From positions 1 through 14,726 of the forward strand of contig JAGADS010000018.1 of the NCBI GenBank assembly GCA_017613485.1: a stretch of DNA of 14,726 nt, in the 5' to 3' direction. Under the pieces are notes generated by a model. That model saw nothing but the letters and a program-made list of their open reading frames with translations, made no database searches and was not told the origin of the DNA. Below are positions 1 through 7,031 of the stretch, one piece after another. The stretch's first letter is position 1. The number at the start of each line of letters is the position of its first letter. Made by a program: the position numbers and the translations under genes. The stretch is from Treponema sp. Lineage in GTDB: Bacteria > Spirochaetota > Spirochaetia > Treponematales > Treponemataceae.

Positions 1-1
1 A

Positions 2-544
2 AAGCCCGTGACGATTGCTACCGAGTATCAGACTTTGAGCGGCAAGTGGGTTCAGGAGAAGAAAATCCAGGGAACTCTTTTCCGCACCTGGGGTACAAGC
101 GAAGGTTTTGTTCAGGACAACAAGGACAGCATTGCCCAGATCCTTATTGACAATACAAGTACAGGCTCATCCCTGCGTGCAAATCACCTTAAGATTGTGG
201 ATACCCTTATGGAGTCCTCCACCAGAATGTACGCAAGCAAAGAGGCTATGGCAAATCCTGCAAAGAAACAGAAGATCATGGAGCTTAAGATGCTGTTCCA
301 GACCGTTCTCGATGCAAGAAACCGTGTGATGCTTGAAATGAATGTTGCCGAAGATAAATTCGAGTCACTTGTAAAAGGATTGCCTTCTATGCGCAGTCCG
401 ACCGTAAGCCCTCTCTTTGGTGGAAACGGTTATGCCATAAAGATTGCTGTAAAGAAAAGCGATGTTCCGAATCTGCTTCCTAAGCTTCAGTCTTTGGGTG
501 CCACTGACATAGTTGAATATGAGCTCCGTAAAGTGATGATCTGA
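2..544 (+). CDS. hisG: ATP phosphoribosyltransferase, long form, 3' part (5' end outside window)
   Basis: This is the C-terminal part of HisG, which condenses ATP with PRPP in the first step of histidine biosynthesis in the cytosol. The frame is open from the window edge. The GTG at 8 is an internal valine codon, since the visible protein begins at the IATEY segment in the middle of the catalytic domain. DNTSTGSSLRANHL (about residues 48-61 of the visible part) matches the PRPP-binding loop region. About the last 85 residues, with ARNRVMLEMNV, SPTVSPLFGGNG and ATDIVEYELRKV, match the regulatory HisG_C domain that binds histidine, so this is the long, HisZ-independent type. The gene ends 18 bases before hisB, consistent with one operon. 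Identification is firm; the missing start is outside the window. Confidence 0.93.
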   Translation, partial: KPVTIATEYQTLSGKWVQEKKIQGTLFRTWGTSEGFVQDNKDSIAQILIDNTSTGSSLRANHLKIVDTLMESSTRMYASKEAMANPAKKQKIMELKMLFQTVLDARNRVMLEMNVAEDKFESLVKGLPSMRSPTVSPLFGGNGYAIKIAVKKSDVPNLLPKLQSLGATDIVEYELRKVMI

Positions 545-562
545 AAAAAAGAGGTATGAGTC

Positions 563-1183
563 ATGGACAGGATAGCAACAGTTGAACGCAACACAAAGGA
601 AACCCAGATTAACCTTACGTTGAATCTTGATGGCAGCGGAATTTGTGAGGTCAAGAACCCGATCGGTTTTTTTGACCACATGCTTCAGGCTTTCTGCAAG
701 CACGGCATGTTTGACTTAAAGGGTCAGCTGGCGGGCGATCTTGAGGTTGATCAGCATCACTTGATAGAGGACACCGGAATTGCACTGGGAATGTGTTTTG
801 CAAAGGCTCTTGGTGACTGTGCAGGAATCAGGCGTAGCGGATTTTTCATCTACCCGATGGACGAAAGTCTTTTGCAGGCAAGCGTGGATTTTGGAGGCCG
901 TTCTTTCCTGGTGTGTGAGGCAAAGCTCACGGGCGTTCCTCTTGTTTCCATGGGTCAGGACGGAAAACAGGCAAGCTTCCAGACGGATTGTTTTGAGGAC
1001 TTCTGGGAGGGATTTGTCCGTGGAGCAAAATGCAATCTGCATCTGGACACAATACGCGGCAGGTCAGACCACCACAAGATGGAAGGTTTGTTCAAGGCGG
1101 CCTCACGTGCAATCAGTTCTGCGGTGGAGATCGATCCCAGGCGAAAAGGTGCCATTCCTTCAACAAAGGGAATCATAGTCTAA
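563..1183 (+). CDS. hisB: Imidazoleglycerol-phosphate dehydratase
   Basis: This enzyme dehydrates imidazole glycerol phosphate to imidazole acetol phosphate in histidine biosynthesis and uses Mn ions. The 206-residue length suits the monofunctional dehydratase without a phosphatase domain. Both halves of the internally duplicated fold carry their metal motifs: DQHHLIEDTGIALG (H65, H66, E69) and RSDHHKMEGLFKAASRA (H170, H171, E174). GFFDHMLQAFCKHG near residue 35 and the C-terminal IPSTKGIIV are also typical. The ATG at 563 follows a purine-rich AAAGAGG and is the family's usual start. It lies 18 bases after hisG, so the two are very probably co-transcribed. No sign of damage. Confidence 0.96.
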   Translation: MDRIATVERNTKETQINLTLNLDGSGICEVKNPIGFFDHMLQAFCKHGMFDLKGQLAGDLEVDQHHLIEDTGIALGMCFAKALGDCAGIRRSGFFIYPMDESLLQASVDFGGRSFLVCEAKLTGVPLVSMGQDGKQASFQTDCFEDFWEGFVRGAKCNLHLDTIRGRSDHHKMEGLFKAASRAISSAVEIDPRRKGAIPSTKGIIV

Positions 1184-1195
1184 GTATTTTATATT

Positions 1196-1199
1196 GAGG
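1196..1199 (+). promoter_or_regulatory. Shine-Dalgarno that sets the regulator start
   Basis: GAGG lies six bases before the ATG at 1206. The longer reading from a TTG at 1194 would overlap this ribosome binding site, so 1206 is preferred. Confidence 0.7.
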
Positions 1200-1205
1200 T
1201 ATTTT

Positions 1206-1700
1206 ATGGACAGCTCAGAGGAAATCTTGAATTTACTGCGGGATAATGCCCGTCTTTCTGTGGAAGATATTTCTGCCATGACAAAAAAATCTGTTGATGA
1301 GGTCAATGCGATTATTCAGCAGCTAGAAAATGACGGCGTAATCATGAAATACGCTGCAATCATCAATCCGGAAAAAGACATAAACACAAAGGCAAAAGTC
1401 CGCGCAGAGATAGAGATTCAGGTTGCACCGGAGAGGGAGCATGGTTTTGACGGAATTGCAGACCGCATCTACCGTTTCCCACAGGTTAAGTCACTTTACC
1501 TTATGAGCGGCGGCTATGACCTTAAAGTTGTAATTGAAGGCGACACATTGCAGGATGTGGCTCTTTTTGTTGCTCGTAAGCTTTCTACTCTTGCAGGTGT
1601 CCGTTCAACCAAGACACATTTCCTTTTAAAGACATACAAGGAAAACGACATCATATATGTAGAAAAATCAACTGACCGTCGCCAAGGAGTAATTGCCTAA
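1206..1700 (+). CDS. AsnC/Lrp-family transcriptional regulator
   Basis: A 164-residue Lrp/AsnC-type regulator. Residues 1-50 form the winged helix-turn-helix, with LLRDNARLSVEDISAMT and the recognition-helix segment VNAIIQQLENDGVIMKY. The rest is the RAM effector-binding domain, including IADRIYRFPQVKSLYLMSGG, the usual GG(Y/W)D turn (GGYDL) and a C-terminal GVRSTKTHFLLKTYKEN strand. Family members bind amino acids and control amino-acid metabolism genes. The start at 1206 is chosen on its Shine-Dalgarno. The stop overlaps the aminotransferase ATG (TAATG), so the two are translationally coupled and the regulator probably senses a substrate or product of that enzyme; the ligand is unknown. The gap to hisB is 22 bases, so it may also be transcribed from the his operon. 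Confidence 0.9.
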   Translation: MDSSEEILNLLRDNARLSVEDISAMTKKSVDEVNAIIQQLENDGVIMKYAAIINPEKDINTKAKVRAEIEIQVAPEREHGFDGIADRIYRFPQVKSLYLMSGGYDLKVVIEGDTLQDVALFVARKLSTLAGVRSTKTHFLLKTYKENDIIYVEKSTDRRQGVIA

Positions 1701-2869
1701 TGAATACCCGTGAAGATAGATTCAGCCGTTCCATGCTGGAGACCCCTCCAAGTGGAATCCGTAAGTTTTTTGAGATGCTCATCGGGCATGACGATGTTAT
1801 TTCCCTTTCTGTAGGTGAGCCTGACTTCCCTACCCCATGGCTTATGCGTGAGGAGGCATTCTATCATCTTGAGCAGGGCCACACGAGCTATACCAGTAAC
1901 TGGGGCCTTTTAGAACTGCGTGAGGAAATAGCAAAATACATGGAAGGTCAGGGCATGTACTATAATCCGGCCAAGGAAATACTGATTACCGTTGGTGCCT
2001 CGGAGGGTGTTGATGCAGTTTTGCGTGCGATACTGAACCCCGGGGACGAGCTTATAGTCTGCGAGCCATGCTATGTTAACTATGTTCCTCTTGCACATCT
2101 TACAGGGGCAAAAATCGTCCGTCTTGATACCAGCGTAAACGGTTTTTATCCCACGGCAGAGCAGTTTCAGAGCTTGATTACACCAAAGACAAAGGCAATA
2201 ATGTTCTGTTCTCCCTCTAACCCGACCGGAACAATGGTGCCGAAAAGCGAGCTGGAGAAAATAGCGGAGATTGCAAGGAAAAATCAGATATGGTGCATTG
2301 CTGACGAAATCTACTGTGAGCTGGTCTATGATGACAACAAGCACACTTCAATAGGTTCTTTCCCCGGCATGAAGGATTATACCATCATATTGAACGGTTT
2401 CAGCAAGAGCTTTGCCATGACAGGATGGCGTATCGGCTGGATTGCGGCTCCCGAGGAATTGATGGCACAGATTGTAAAGCTGCATCAGTACAACACCATT
2501 TGCGCCCCGATCATGAGCCAGTATGCTGCACTCGAAGGTCTCAAGAACGGCTGGAGCGAGGTTGAGAAAATGAGGATCTCGTATCAGCAGAGACGCAACC
2601 TGATGTACAAGTCATTCCTTGATATGGGACTTCCTGTTCCTGAGCCGACCGGTGCATTCTACATGTTCCCGGACATAAGCTCAACAGGATTAAGCGCAGA
2701 TGAATTTGCCACCGAGCTGTTCAAGAAGCACAATGTTGCCGTAGTACCTGGAACTGCATTTGGCGATGCGGGTGCGGGGCATATCAGGTGCTGCTATGCG
2801 ACTTCAATAGAAAAGATAAGGATCGCGCTGGACAGAATCGCTCAGTTTGTGGAAGAGAACAGAAAATAG
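1700..2869 (+). CDS. Class I/II pyridoxal-phosphate aminotransferase
   Basis: A 389-residue fold-type I aminotransferase of the aspartate aminotransferase I-gamma/PatA-like group. PLP-site residues are visible: N174 in SPSNPTGT, D202 and Y205 in ADEIYCELVY, and the Schiff-base lysine K236 in NGFSKSFAMTGWRIGW. GHIRCCYATS near the C-terminus carries the arginine that binds the substrate carboxylate. SVGEPDFPTP near residue 37 and SYTSNWGLLELREEIA are standard N-terminal motifs. Substrate specificity cannot be read from the sequence; aspartate, aromatic or branched-chain donors are possible. It is less likely to be HisC despite the his neighbours, because the motifs fit the aspartate aminotransferase group better. 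It overlaps the upstream regulator by one base, which suggests paired function. Confidence 0.92.
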   Translation: MNTREDRFSRSMLETPPSGIRKFFEMLIGHDDVISLSVGEPDFPTPWLMREEAFYHLEQGHTSYTSNWGLLELREEIAKYMEGQGMYYNPAKEILITVGASEGVDAVLRAILNPGDELIVCEPCYVNYVPLAHLTGAKIVRLDTSVNGFYPTAEQFQSLITPKTKAIMFCSPSNPTGTMVPKSELEKIAEIARKNQIWCIADEIYCELVYDDNKHTSIGSFPGMKDYTIILNGFSKSFAMTGWRIGWIAAPEELMAQIVKLHQYNTICAPIMSQYAALEGLKNGWSEVEKMRISYQQRRNLMYKSFLDMGLPVPEPTGAFYMFPDISSTGLSADEFATELFKKHNVAVVPGTAFGDAGAGHIRCCYATSIEKIRIALDRIAQFVEENRK

Positions 2870-2873
2870 GGTG

Positions 2874-3647
2874 TCATTGCGGCTCCCAGTTTTTATCCAC
2901 ACGCAGGATATTGCCGTTTGAGTTTTCAGAAGAAATAAGTCTGACAGCTTGAACGGCGATTTCATTTTCAGGCATAAGATATTCAGGCGACGGAGCATTT
3001 CTTGTAAAACCGGGACAGATGGCGTTGCAGGTTATGCCGTACTGGGAATAATGCCCGGCTGTTGATTTTACGATTACATCCAATGCAGTTTTTGCGGCTG
3101 CGTAGGGTGCATTCGTTTTATATGACCGTATCTCGTCGGTACGTGTTCCGCCAAAAAAAATAATACGTCCAAAATTCCGTTCCATCATTCCGGGAAGTGC
3201 CAGGCTCAATGCAATACCGGGAAGCGCATAATCATGCAGGGCAAGTTTTTTCCAGTCATCCGGTGAAGTCTGGTGCAGTGGCTTTTGGATAAAGGGTCCG
3301 TAAGTCACGGCGAGGATATCAGTTTCGTTAAGGACATGCCGCATCGGTTCTTCTTCAAGACATTCAATTCCGCCCTTTTCAAAATCAAGTTGAATGAATG
3401 TCAGCTCCTCAGGTTTTTCCCTTGGTGGATTACGTCCAGTTACGGTGACAGATGCCCCCAGTTCATTCAGCTGAACGGCAAGCGCAAGTCCAATCCCCCC
3501 GGTGCCGCCAATTACAAGAGTTTTTTTCCCTTTTATAATCTGTACCCCAATGTCATTACCAGTTACCCCAGTGTCATTATCGGGCTTGACCCGATAATCT
3601 TTCGGCAATGACATGATAGGTTTCCCATAAAAATCATTATCCTGCAT
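2874..3647 (-). CDS. Short-chain dehydrogenase/reductase (SDR) with a repeat-encoded N-terminus
   Basis: A Rossmann-fold oxidoreductase of 257 residues as read from the ATG at 3647. The dinucleotide motif GGTGGIG is at residues 47-53, and the YxxxK pair is Y182/K186 in PYAAAK, followed by ITCNAICPGF. The usual catalytic serine before the tyrosine seems replaced by threonine (GGTRTDE), and the NNAG motif reads VTYG, so activity or specificity may be unusual. The substrate is unknown. Residues 12-36 are encoded by a palindromic dispersed repeat plus a 21-bp tandem unit. Normal SDRs begin a few residues before the equivalent of KGKKTLVIGG, so the repeat seems to have displaced or extended the original start. 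No good Shine-Dalgarno precedes the ATG at 3647 or the one at 3614, so the start is uncertain. It converges on the aminotransferase with only four bases between stops. Confidence 0.85.
   Translation of the reverse strand: MQDNDFYGKPIMSLPKDYRVKPDNDTGVTGNDIGVQIIKGKKTLVIGGTGGIGLALAVQLNELGASVTVTGRNPPREKPEELTFIQLDFEKGGIECLEEEPMRHVLNETDILAVTYGPFIQKPLHQTSPDDWKKLALHDYALPGIALSLALPGMMERNFGRIIFFGGTRTDEIRSYKTNAPYAAAKTALDVIVKSTAGHYSQYGITCNAICPGFTRNAPSPEYLMPENEIAVQAVRLISSENSNGNILRVDKNWEPQ
3543..3614 (-). repeat. REP-like palindromic element with a 21-bp tandem unit
   Basis: A perfect 9-bp inverted repeat (ATTATCGGG 3576-3584, CCCGATAAT 3590-3598) encloses a 5-base loop. It is framed by outer GTCATT/AATGAC arms, giving the minus-strand layout GTCATT, spacer ending AAG, stem, loop, stem, GACA. 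On the window-left side, AATGACA(C/T)TGGGGTA recurs with a period of 21 bases. The same layout occurs at 7749-7788, which indicates a dispersed family. It lies inside the reading frame of the SDR gene. Confidence 0.75.
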
Positions 3648-3692
3648 GGAGGTATTGTAGCGTAAATATTTAAAAAAAGGTATAGTTTAACC

Positions 3693-4418
3693 ATGAATCT
3701 TTCGCAAATTGTAATAGTTTTATGCCGCCCGGATGAAAGCCGTAATATCGGAGCTGTCTGCAGGGCCATGGCAAATAATGATATTTCTACACTCCGCATT
3801 GTTGGCCGCCGTGAGGATTATGATGACGAGAGGGTACGTATCCTTGCAATTCATTCTTTCCCCATCTGGGATAATGCACAGTTTTTTGATTCAATTACAC
3901 AGGCAACCGCTGACTGTACGACCGTGGCAGGAACAACACGACGACGTGGTAAAAAAAGAGGAAAGCTTCTTCTGCCGGAGGAATATGCCGCAAGAGCAAG
4001 CGATGTAACGGATAACGGTGGAAAAGTCGCACTGGTTTTTGGCAACGAGAGGACCGGACTCACCGACCCAGAGATGGATGAATGTACCGACGGAATAACA
4101 ATACCTTCCAGCGAGAATTTCGCAAGCCTTAACCTGAGCCATGCAGTTCAAATCCTTTGCTACCACATGTTCCGCGAGGAAAACAAAAGAAGCCCTGGGA
4201 ACACACCTATTTCACTTTCACGTCTTGATAAAACCGTAACAAAGATAGGAGACAGCCTCAAGCGCATAGGCTTTTTCTCCGTGACCGGCCGTCCCGAAAT
4301 GGAGAAATTCTGGCGTGATATCCTGTCCCGTTCTGCCCTGAGTGAGGGAGAAGCCCAGTACCTTGAGAAAACATTTGACAAGGCAGCAGGCCTGGCTGGG
4401 AAAGGGATCAGGAGTTAA
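3693..4418 (+). CDS. TrmJ-like SPOUT RNA 2'-O-methyltransferase
   Basis: A 241-residue SpoU/TrmH-superfamily methyltransferase, which transfers a methyl group from S-adenosylmethionine to a ribose 2'-OH in RNA. The three SPOUT motifs are present: motif 1 near residues 10-26 (RPDESRNIGAVCRAM, with N18 and R24), motif 2 at 113-123 (ALVFGNERTGL) and motif 3 at 137-154 (IPSSENFASLNLSHAVQI). The C-terminal extension to 241 residues fits the TrmJ subgroup, which modifies position 32 of the tRNA anticodon loop; the exact target is inferred from resemblance. The ATG at 3693 gives the full first strand of the domain. It is divergent from the SDR across 45 bases. It is the last core-like gene before the A/T-rich block. 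Confidence 0.9.
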   Translation: MNLSQIVIVLCRPDESRNIGAVCRAMANNDISTLRIVGRREDYDDERVRILAIHSFPIWDNAQFFDSITQATADCTTVAGTTRRRGKKRGKLLLPEEYAARASDVTDNGGKVALVFGNERTGLTDPEMDECTDGITIPSSENFASLNLSHAVQILCYHMFREENKRSPGNTPISLSRLDKTVTKIGDSLKRIGFFSVTGRPEMEKFWRDILSRSALSEGEAQYLEKTFDKAAGLAGKGIRS

Positions 4419-4437
4419 GCGGTAATGGCAAAGGATA

Positions 4438-4557
4438 TCAAAGCTTTTGTGACATTTTCTTGATTTTCTCTTTCCATTCCTCCACAAGTTCCTTGGGCTC
4501 AACAGGAGTAACCTCGTCTCATTTCAGCCCCTTTTTCTCAAAATTTGAGAGGTTCAT
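4438..4557 (-). pseudogene. Possible small-gene remnant with an in-frame TGA
   Basis: On the minus strand an ATG at 4557 opens MNLSNFEKKGLK, then TGA (4519-4521). The same frame continues with DEVTPVEPKELVEEWKEKIK and a few more residues to a second TGA at 4438-4440. The two halves are 12 and 26 codons. The second is lysine/glutamate-rich, looks like the amphipathic C-terminal helix of a real protein, and has core-like codon use. An in-frame TAG lies two codons before the ATG and no Shine-Dalgarno is seen, so it is unlikely to be translated. The parent family is not recognised. It could also be chance. Confidence 0.3.
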
Positions 4558-4572
4558 ATTCTATTATATAAC
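4536..4572 (+). promoter_or_regulatory. Candidate sigma70 promoter with a palindrome over the -35 box
   Basis: TTGAGA (4545-4550) and TATAAC (4567-4572) are separated by 16 bases, each one mismatch from the sigma70 consensus. The -35 box is the right half of an odd palindrome, TCTCAAA-A-TTTGAGA (4536-4550), which could be an operator. The start point would be near 4579, giving a leader of about 140 bases before the AAA gene. The region is A/T-rich, so a chance match is possible. Confidence 0.45.
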
Positions 4573-4662
4573 TGTAGACTCTGAATTACAAGAAAAAATT
4601 TTTTTTAGAAATTTCTGCAACTCTATCACAAAATGAGAGTCTAATAGCGTACTATATAGAAG

Positions 4663-4686
4663 CTCTAAAAACTTCAGTTTTTAGAG
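4663..4686 (+). promoter_or_regulatory. Leader hairpin upstream of the AAA ATPase gene
   Basis: CTCTAAAAAC (4663-4672) and GTTTTTAGAG (4677-4686) are a perfect 10-bp inverted repeat around the loop TTCA. No T-run follows, so it is not a standard terminator. The 3' arm and the next base form AGAGG, a Shine-Dalgarno-like sequence followed by a TTG at 4693, so the fold would hide that site. Confidence 0.55.
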
Positions 4687-4708
4687 GTAACTTTGAAAAT
4701 TTTTATTT

Positions 4709-4713
4709 GGAGG
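4709..4713 (+). promoter_or_regulatory. Shine-Dalgarno that sets the AAA ATPase start
   Basis: GGAGG stands six bases before the ATG at 4720. This makes 4720 the likely start and rejects the TTG at 4693. A near-copy of the site (AGAGGAACA) precedes a second in-frame ATG at 4744. Confidence 0.75.
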
Positions 4714-4719
4714 AACAAT

Positions 4720-7020
4720 ATGAGAAGAAGATTTAGAGGAACAATGAATTCATCAATCAATTACACAAAGGATGAACCCTATTCAATTTGCTTTTATCTT
4801 TGCAACATCTTTGAAGATAAATCAAATATGAAAATCCTTACCGAAAATTATTCTGCAATATATCTTTTTTATAATTGTGTAAAAAAGCTTGATAAACTTG
4901 AGCGTCTAGAAACAGTTCTCCAAAGAGAGATAGGAAAACTTGAGAAGCAGAACATACTTAAGCCTTTATCACAGCCAACAAATGAATTAATGAAATTTGA
5001 AGATTATAACATTCCTTTCCGCTATGAGCAGGATAAAAAAATTGAACGACTAATGTGTCATTGTGAAAACTCAGATGAAAAGCTTATAGATTTATTCAGA
5101 GTTCTTGGCACTTCGGAAAACACCCTTTTTACTTCAATCATCAATTCAGTTGTCTTAAGGAATGACAAAGAATGTTCCCTGACAAAAGAGATTAAGCTTT
5201 CCAAAAAGATGAGCAATGCAGTTTTCGATGTCTCAAAGACACGTTTCTTGATTGACAATTTAAAACTCAGTGAAGAAGAGGCTCTTTATCTCTTGATACA
5301 ATGCAGGTTTACTGTAAACAATACTCTGCAGGCTATCATGCGTGACTATGAGGAAGATGTAAAGAACTGTATGCCTGATTTTCTTAGAATATCGCAAAAA
5401 GACTTTAAATACATGCTTAGAAGCGACCAGAAATTAAAGTCATTTGGTTTTATTGATAATTCCGGAGATTATGATTCCGCTCTAAATGACTGTATCGAGG
5501 CACAGAGCCTAGAGCCGTATTTCAGTGATGTGCTTAGACCCCTTGACTGCAGCAACTCTTACACTCTGGATTCATTCAACGTAAAAAAAGATTCGCTTGA
5601 AATCTGCACTGATCTTCTAAAGGGGAAAAATCCTGTCTCAATTCTATTTTACGGAAAACCTGGAAGCGGCAAAACCGAGCTGGCAAAAGCATTATGCAGG
5701 GATATTGGAAAAAACGTTTACATCTTTAAAAACGAGGCTGAAGAAAACGATAATATTCTTGGGCGTCTTGTATGTCTTCTTTCGATGGAACGAGAAGATT
5801 CAATCCTAATCGTTGACGAGGCAGATACTCTCTTAAAAACTCTTGATTATTCATTTTTTGGAAAATCTCCGTCAAAATCAAAAGGCACAGTCAACAAAAT
5901 GCTTGAGAACAACATGGATAAAGTGATTTACATAATCAATCACACAGGACAGATTGATGAATCCACGATGCGGCGTTTTACTTTCAGCATTAAGTTTGAG
6001 GCTATGTCCAGTACGCAGCTTCATTCTATCGCAAAGACAAAAATAGATCCCCTTGAACTTAATGACAGCACAAAGGAAAACATTCTTGAGATGTTCAACA
6101 AATACCATCTTACCGGTCAAAGCGTAGATAACATCGTAAAGACAATTGAAGGAATGGAATGCAAGGATGATGAAGTACTTCTGCGTAAGGTTCAGACAGT
6201 TATGAAGGAAAACTCCCTGCTTTTGAACGGCAAGAAAAAAATGCGTGATACAGTTAAAACTGAATATGATCCTCATGTAATAAATGCAAGCATGAACCCA
6301 TTGCAGATAATTGAGATGGTACAGAATGCGGTCAAATTCGCGGAGACCAACAAGGGAACTGAAAACGGAATAAGAATGCTGTTCTACGGATTAAGCGGAA
6401 CTGGAAAAACTGAGTTTGCCAGATACATTTCAAAGCAGCTTGGAAAACCGATTGTCCTGAAACGCACAAGTGACATCATGAGCCCGTATGTGGGAGAAAA
6501 TGAGCAGAACATCCGTGATGCATTTGAGGAAGCCGAAAAAACAGATTCCATTCTTTTGTTTGATGAGGCCGACAGTTTTATATACAACAGGAATCAGGCA
6601 CAAAGATCATGGGAACGTAATGTTGTAAATGAATTCCTTACACAGATGGAAGAGTTCACCGGCATTTTAATTTGCACGACCAACTTGCGGGAAATACTGG
6701 ATCCCGCCATGCAGAGAAGATTTCACATTCTGGTAGAATTCAAGCCCATGAAATTTGACGGAATAAAAATCTTGCTGGAGCGATATTTCCCCGCCTATCA
6801 TATTTCGAACAGAGAGATAGAGGAACTTGAGGACATGGAAAGCGTAACCCCGGGAGATTTCGGTGCCCTCTCAAGCCGCATCCGCTTTATGAATCAGGAT
6901 GACGTAAACACAGAATACATCCTTAACGAGCTTACGAAAATGCAGGGAGAAAAGAAAAAGCAGTGGGAAGATGACGTTTGTGAAAGCGGCACAAAGAAGG
7001 CGATTGGTTTCACGGCATAA
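4720..7020 (+). CDS. Tandem two-domain AAA-family ATPase
   Basis: A 766-residue cytosolic protein with an alpha-helical N-terminal region (about 1-280, no recognised domain) and two AAA modules. The first has Walker A GKPGSGKT at 312-319, Walker B ILIVDEAD at 362-369, a sensor-1-like asparagine in YIINHTGQ and an RR pair in STMRRF. The second is the more classical: Walker A GLSGTGKT at 557-564, the pore-loop/second-region segment YVGENEQNIRDAFEEAE, Walker B ILLFDEAD at 611-618, sensor asparagine N655 in CTTN and R666/R667 in AMQRRF. Such AAA proteins form hexamers that remodel or unfold protein substrates. It is the first gene of the cassette, behind its own probable promoter, and ends 11 bases before the next gene. 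The substrate is unknown. Both ATPase sites look intact. Its codon use is visibly richer in A/T than that of the genes before 4419. Confidence 0.88.
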   Translation: MRRRFRGTMNSSINYTKDEPYSICFYLCNIFEDKSNMKILTENYSAIYLFYNCVKKLDKLERLETVLQREIGKLEKQNILKPLSQPTNELMKFEDYNIPFRYEQDKKIERLMCHCENSDEKLIDLFRVLGTSENTLFTSIINSVVLRNDKECSLTKEIKLSKKMSNAVFDVSKTRFLIDNLKLSEEEALYLLIQCRFTVNNTLQAIMRDYEEDVKNCMPDFLRISQKDFKYMLRSDQKLKSFGFIDNSGDYDSALNDCIEAQSLEPYFSDVLRPLDCSNSYTLDSFNVKKDSLEICTDLLKGKNPVSILFYGKPGSGKTELAKALCRDIGKNVYIFKNEAEENDNILGRLVCLLSMEREDSILIVDEADTLLKTLDYSFFGKSPSKSKGTVNKMLENNMDKVIYIINHTGQIDESTMRRFTFSIKFEAMSSTQLHSIAKTKIDPLELNDSTKENILEMFNKYHLTGQSVDNIVKTIEGMECKDDEVLLRKVQTVMKENSLLLNGKKKMRDTVKTEYDPHVINASMNPLQIIEMVQNAVKFAETNKGTENGIRMLFYGLSGTGKTEFARYISKQLGKPIVLKRTSDIMSPYVGENEQNIRDAFEEAEKTDSILLFDEADSFIYNRNQAQRSWERNVVNEFLTQMEEFTGILICTTNLREILDPAMQRRFHILVEFKPMKFDGIKILLERYFPAYHISNREIEELEDMESVTPGDFGALSSRIRFMNQDDVNTEYILNELTKMQGEKKKQWEDDVCESGTKKAIGFTA

Positions 7021-7031
7021 GAGGCAGGCGT

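Larger units (their letters stand above)
4419..4719. other. Junction region between core genes and the A/T-rich cassette
   Basis: This 301-base stretch has no intact gene. It holds a minus-strand remnant (4438-4557), a likely promoter with an overlapping palindrome (4536-4572), an 8-bp inverted repeat with arms TAGACTCT 4575-4582 and AGAGTCTA 4636-4643, an A/T-rich spacer with a run of T (about 4588-4606), a strong hairpin (4663-4686) and the ribosome binding site of the AAA gene. No clear rho-independent terminator for the methyltransferase gene is visible. Confidence 0.6.

Noticed and set aside
8..10. GTG as the start of the first gene
   Set aside because: The frame is open to the window edge and the residues correspond to the middle of HisG, so this is an internal codon.
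1194..1196. TTG start for the AsnC/Lrp regulator
   Set aside because: It overlaps the Shine-Dalgarno that serves the ATG at 1206, which gives the usual family length.
2871..2880. GTCATTGC beside the aminotransferase stop as a third repeat copy
   Set aside because: Only the outer arm motif matches; no stem-loop follows, and the bases are coding in the SDR gene.
3655..3686. Promoter TTGTAG...TATAGT before the TrmJ-like gene
   Set aside because: The spacer is 20 bases, too long for a good sigma70 promoter, and the start point would fall on the ATG.
4425..4463. Short plus-strand ORF (MAKDIKAFVTFS) after the methyltransferase
   Set aside because: Only 12 codons, no ribosome binding site, and antisense to the more protein-like minus-strand remnant.
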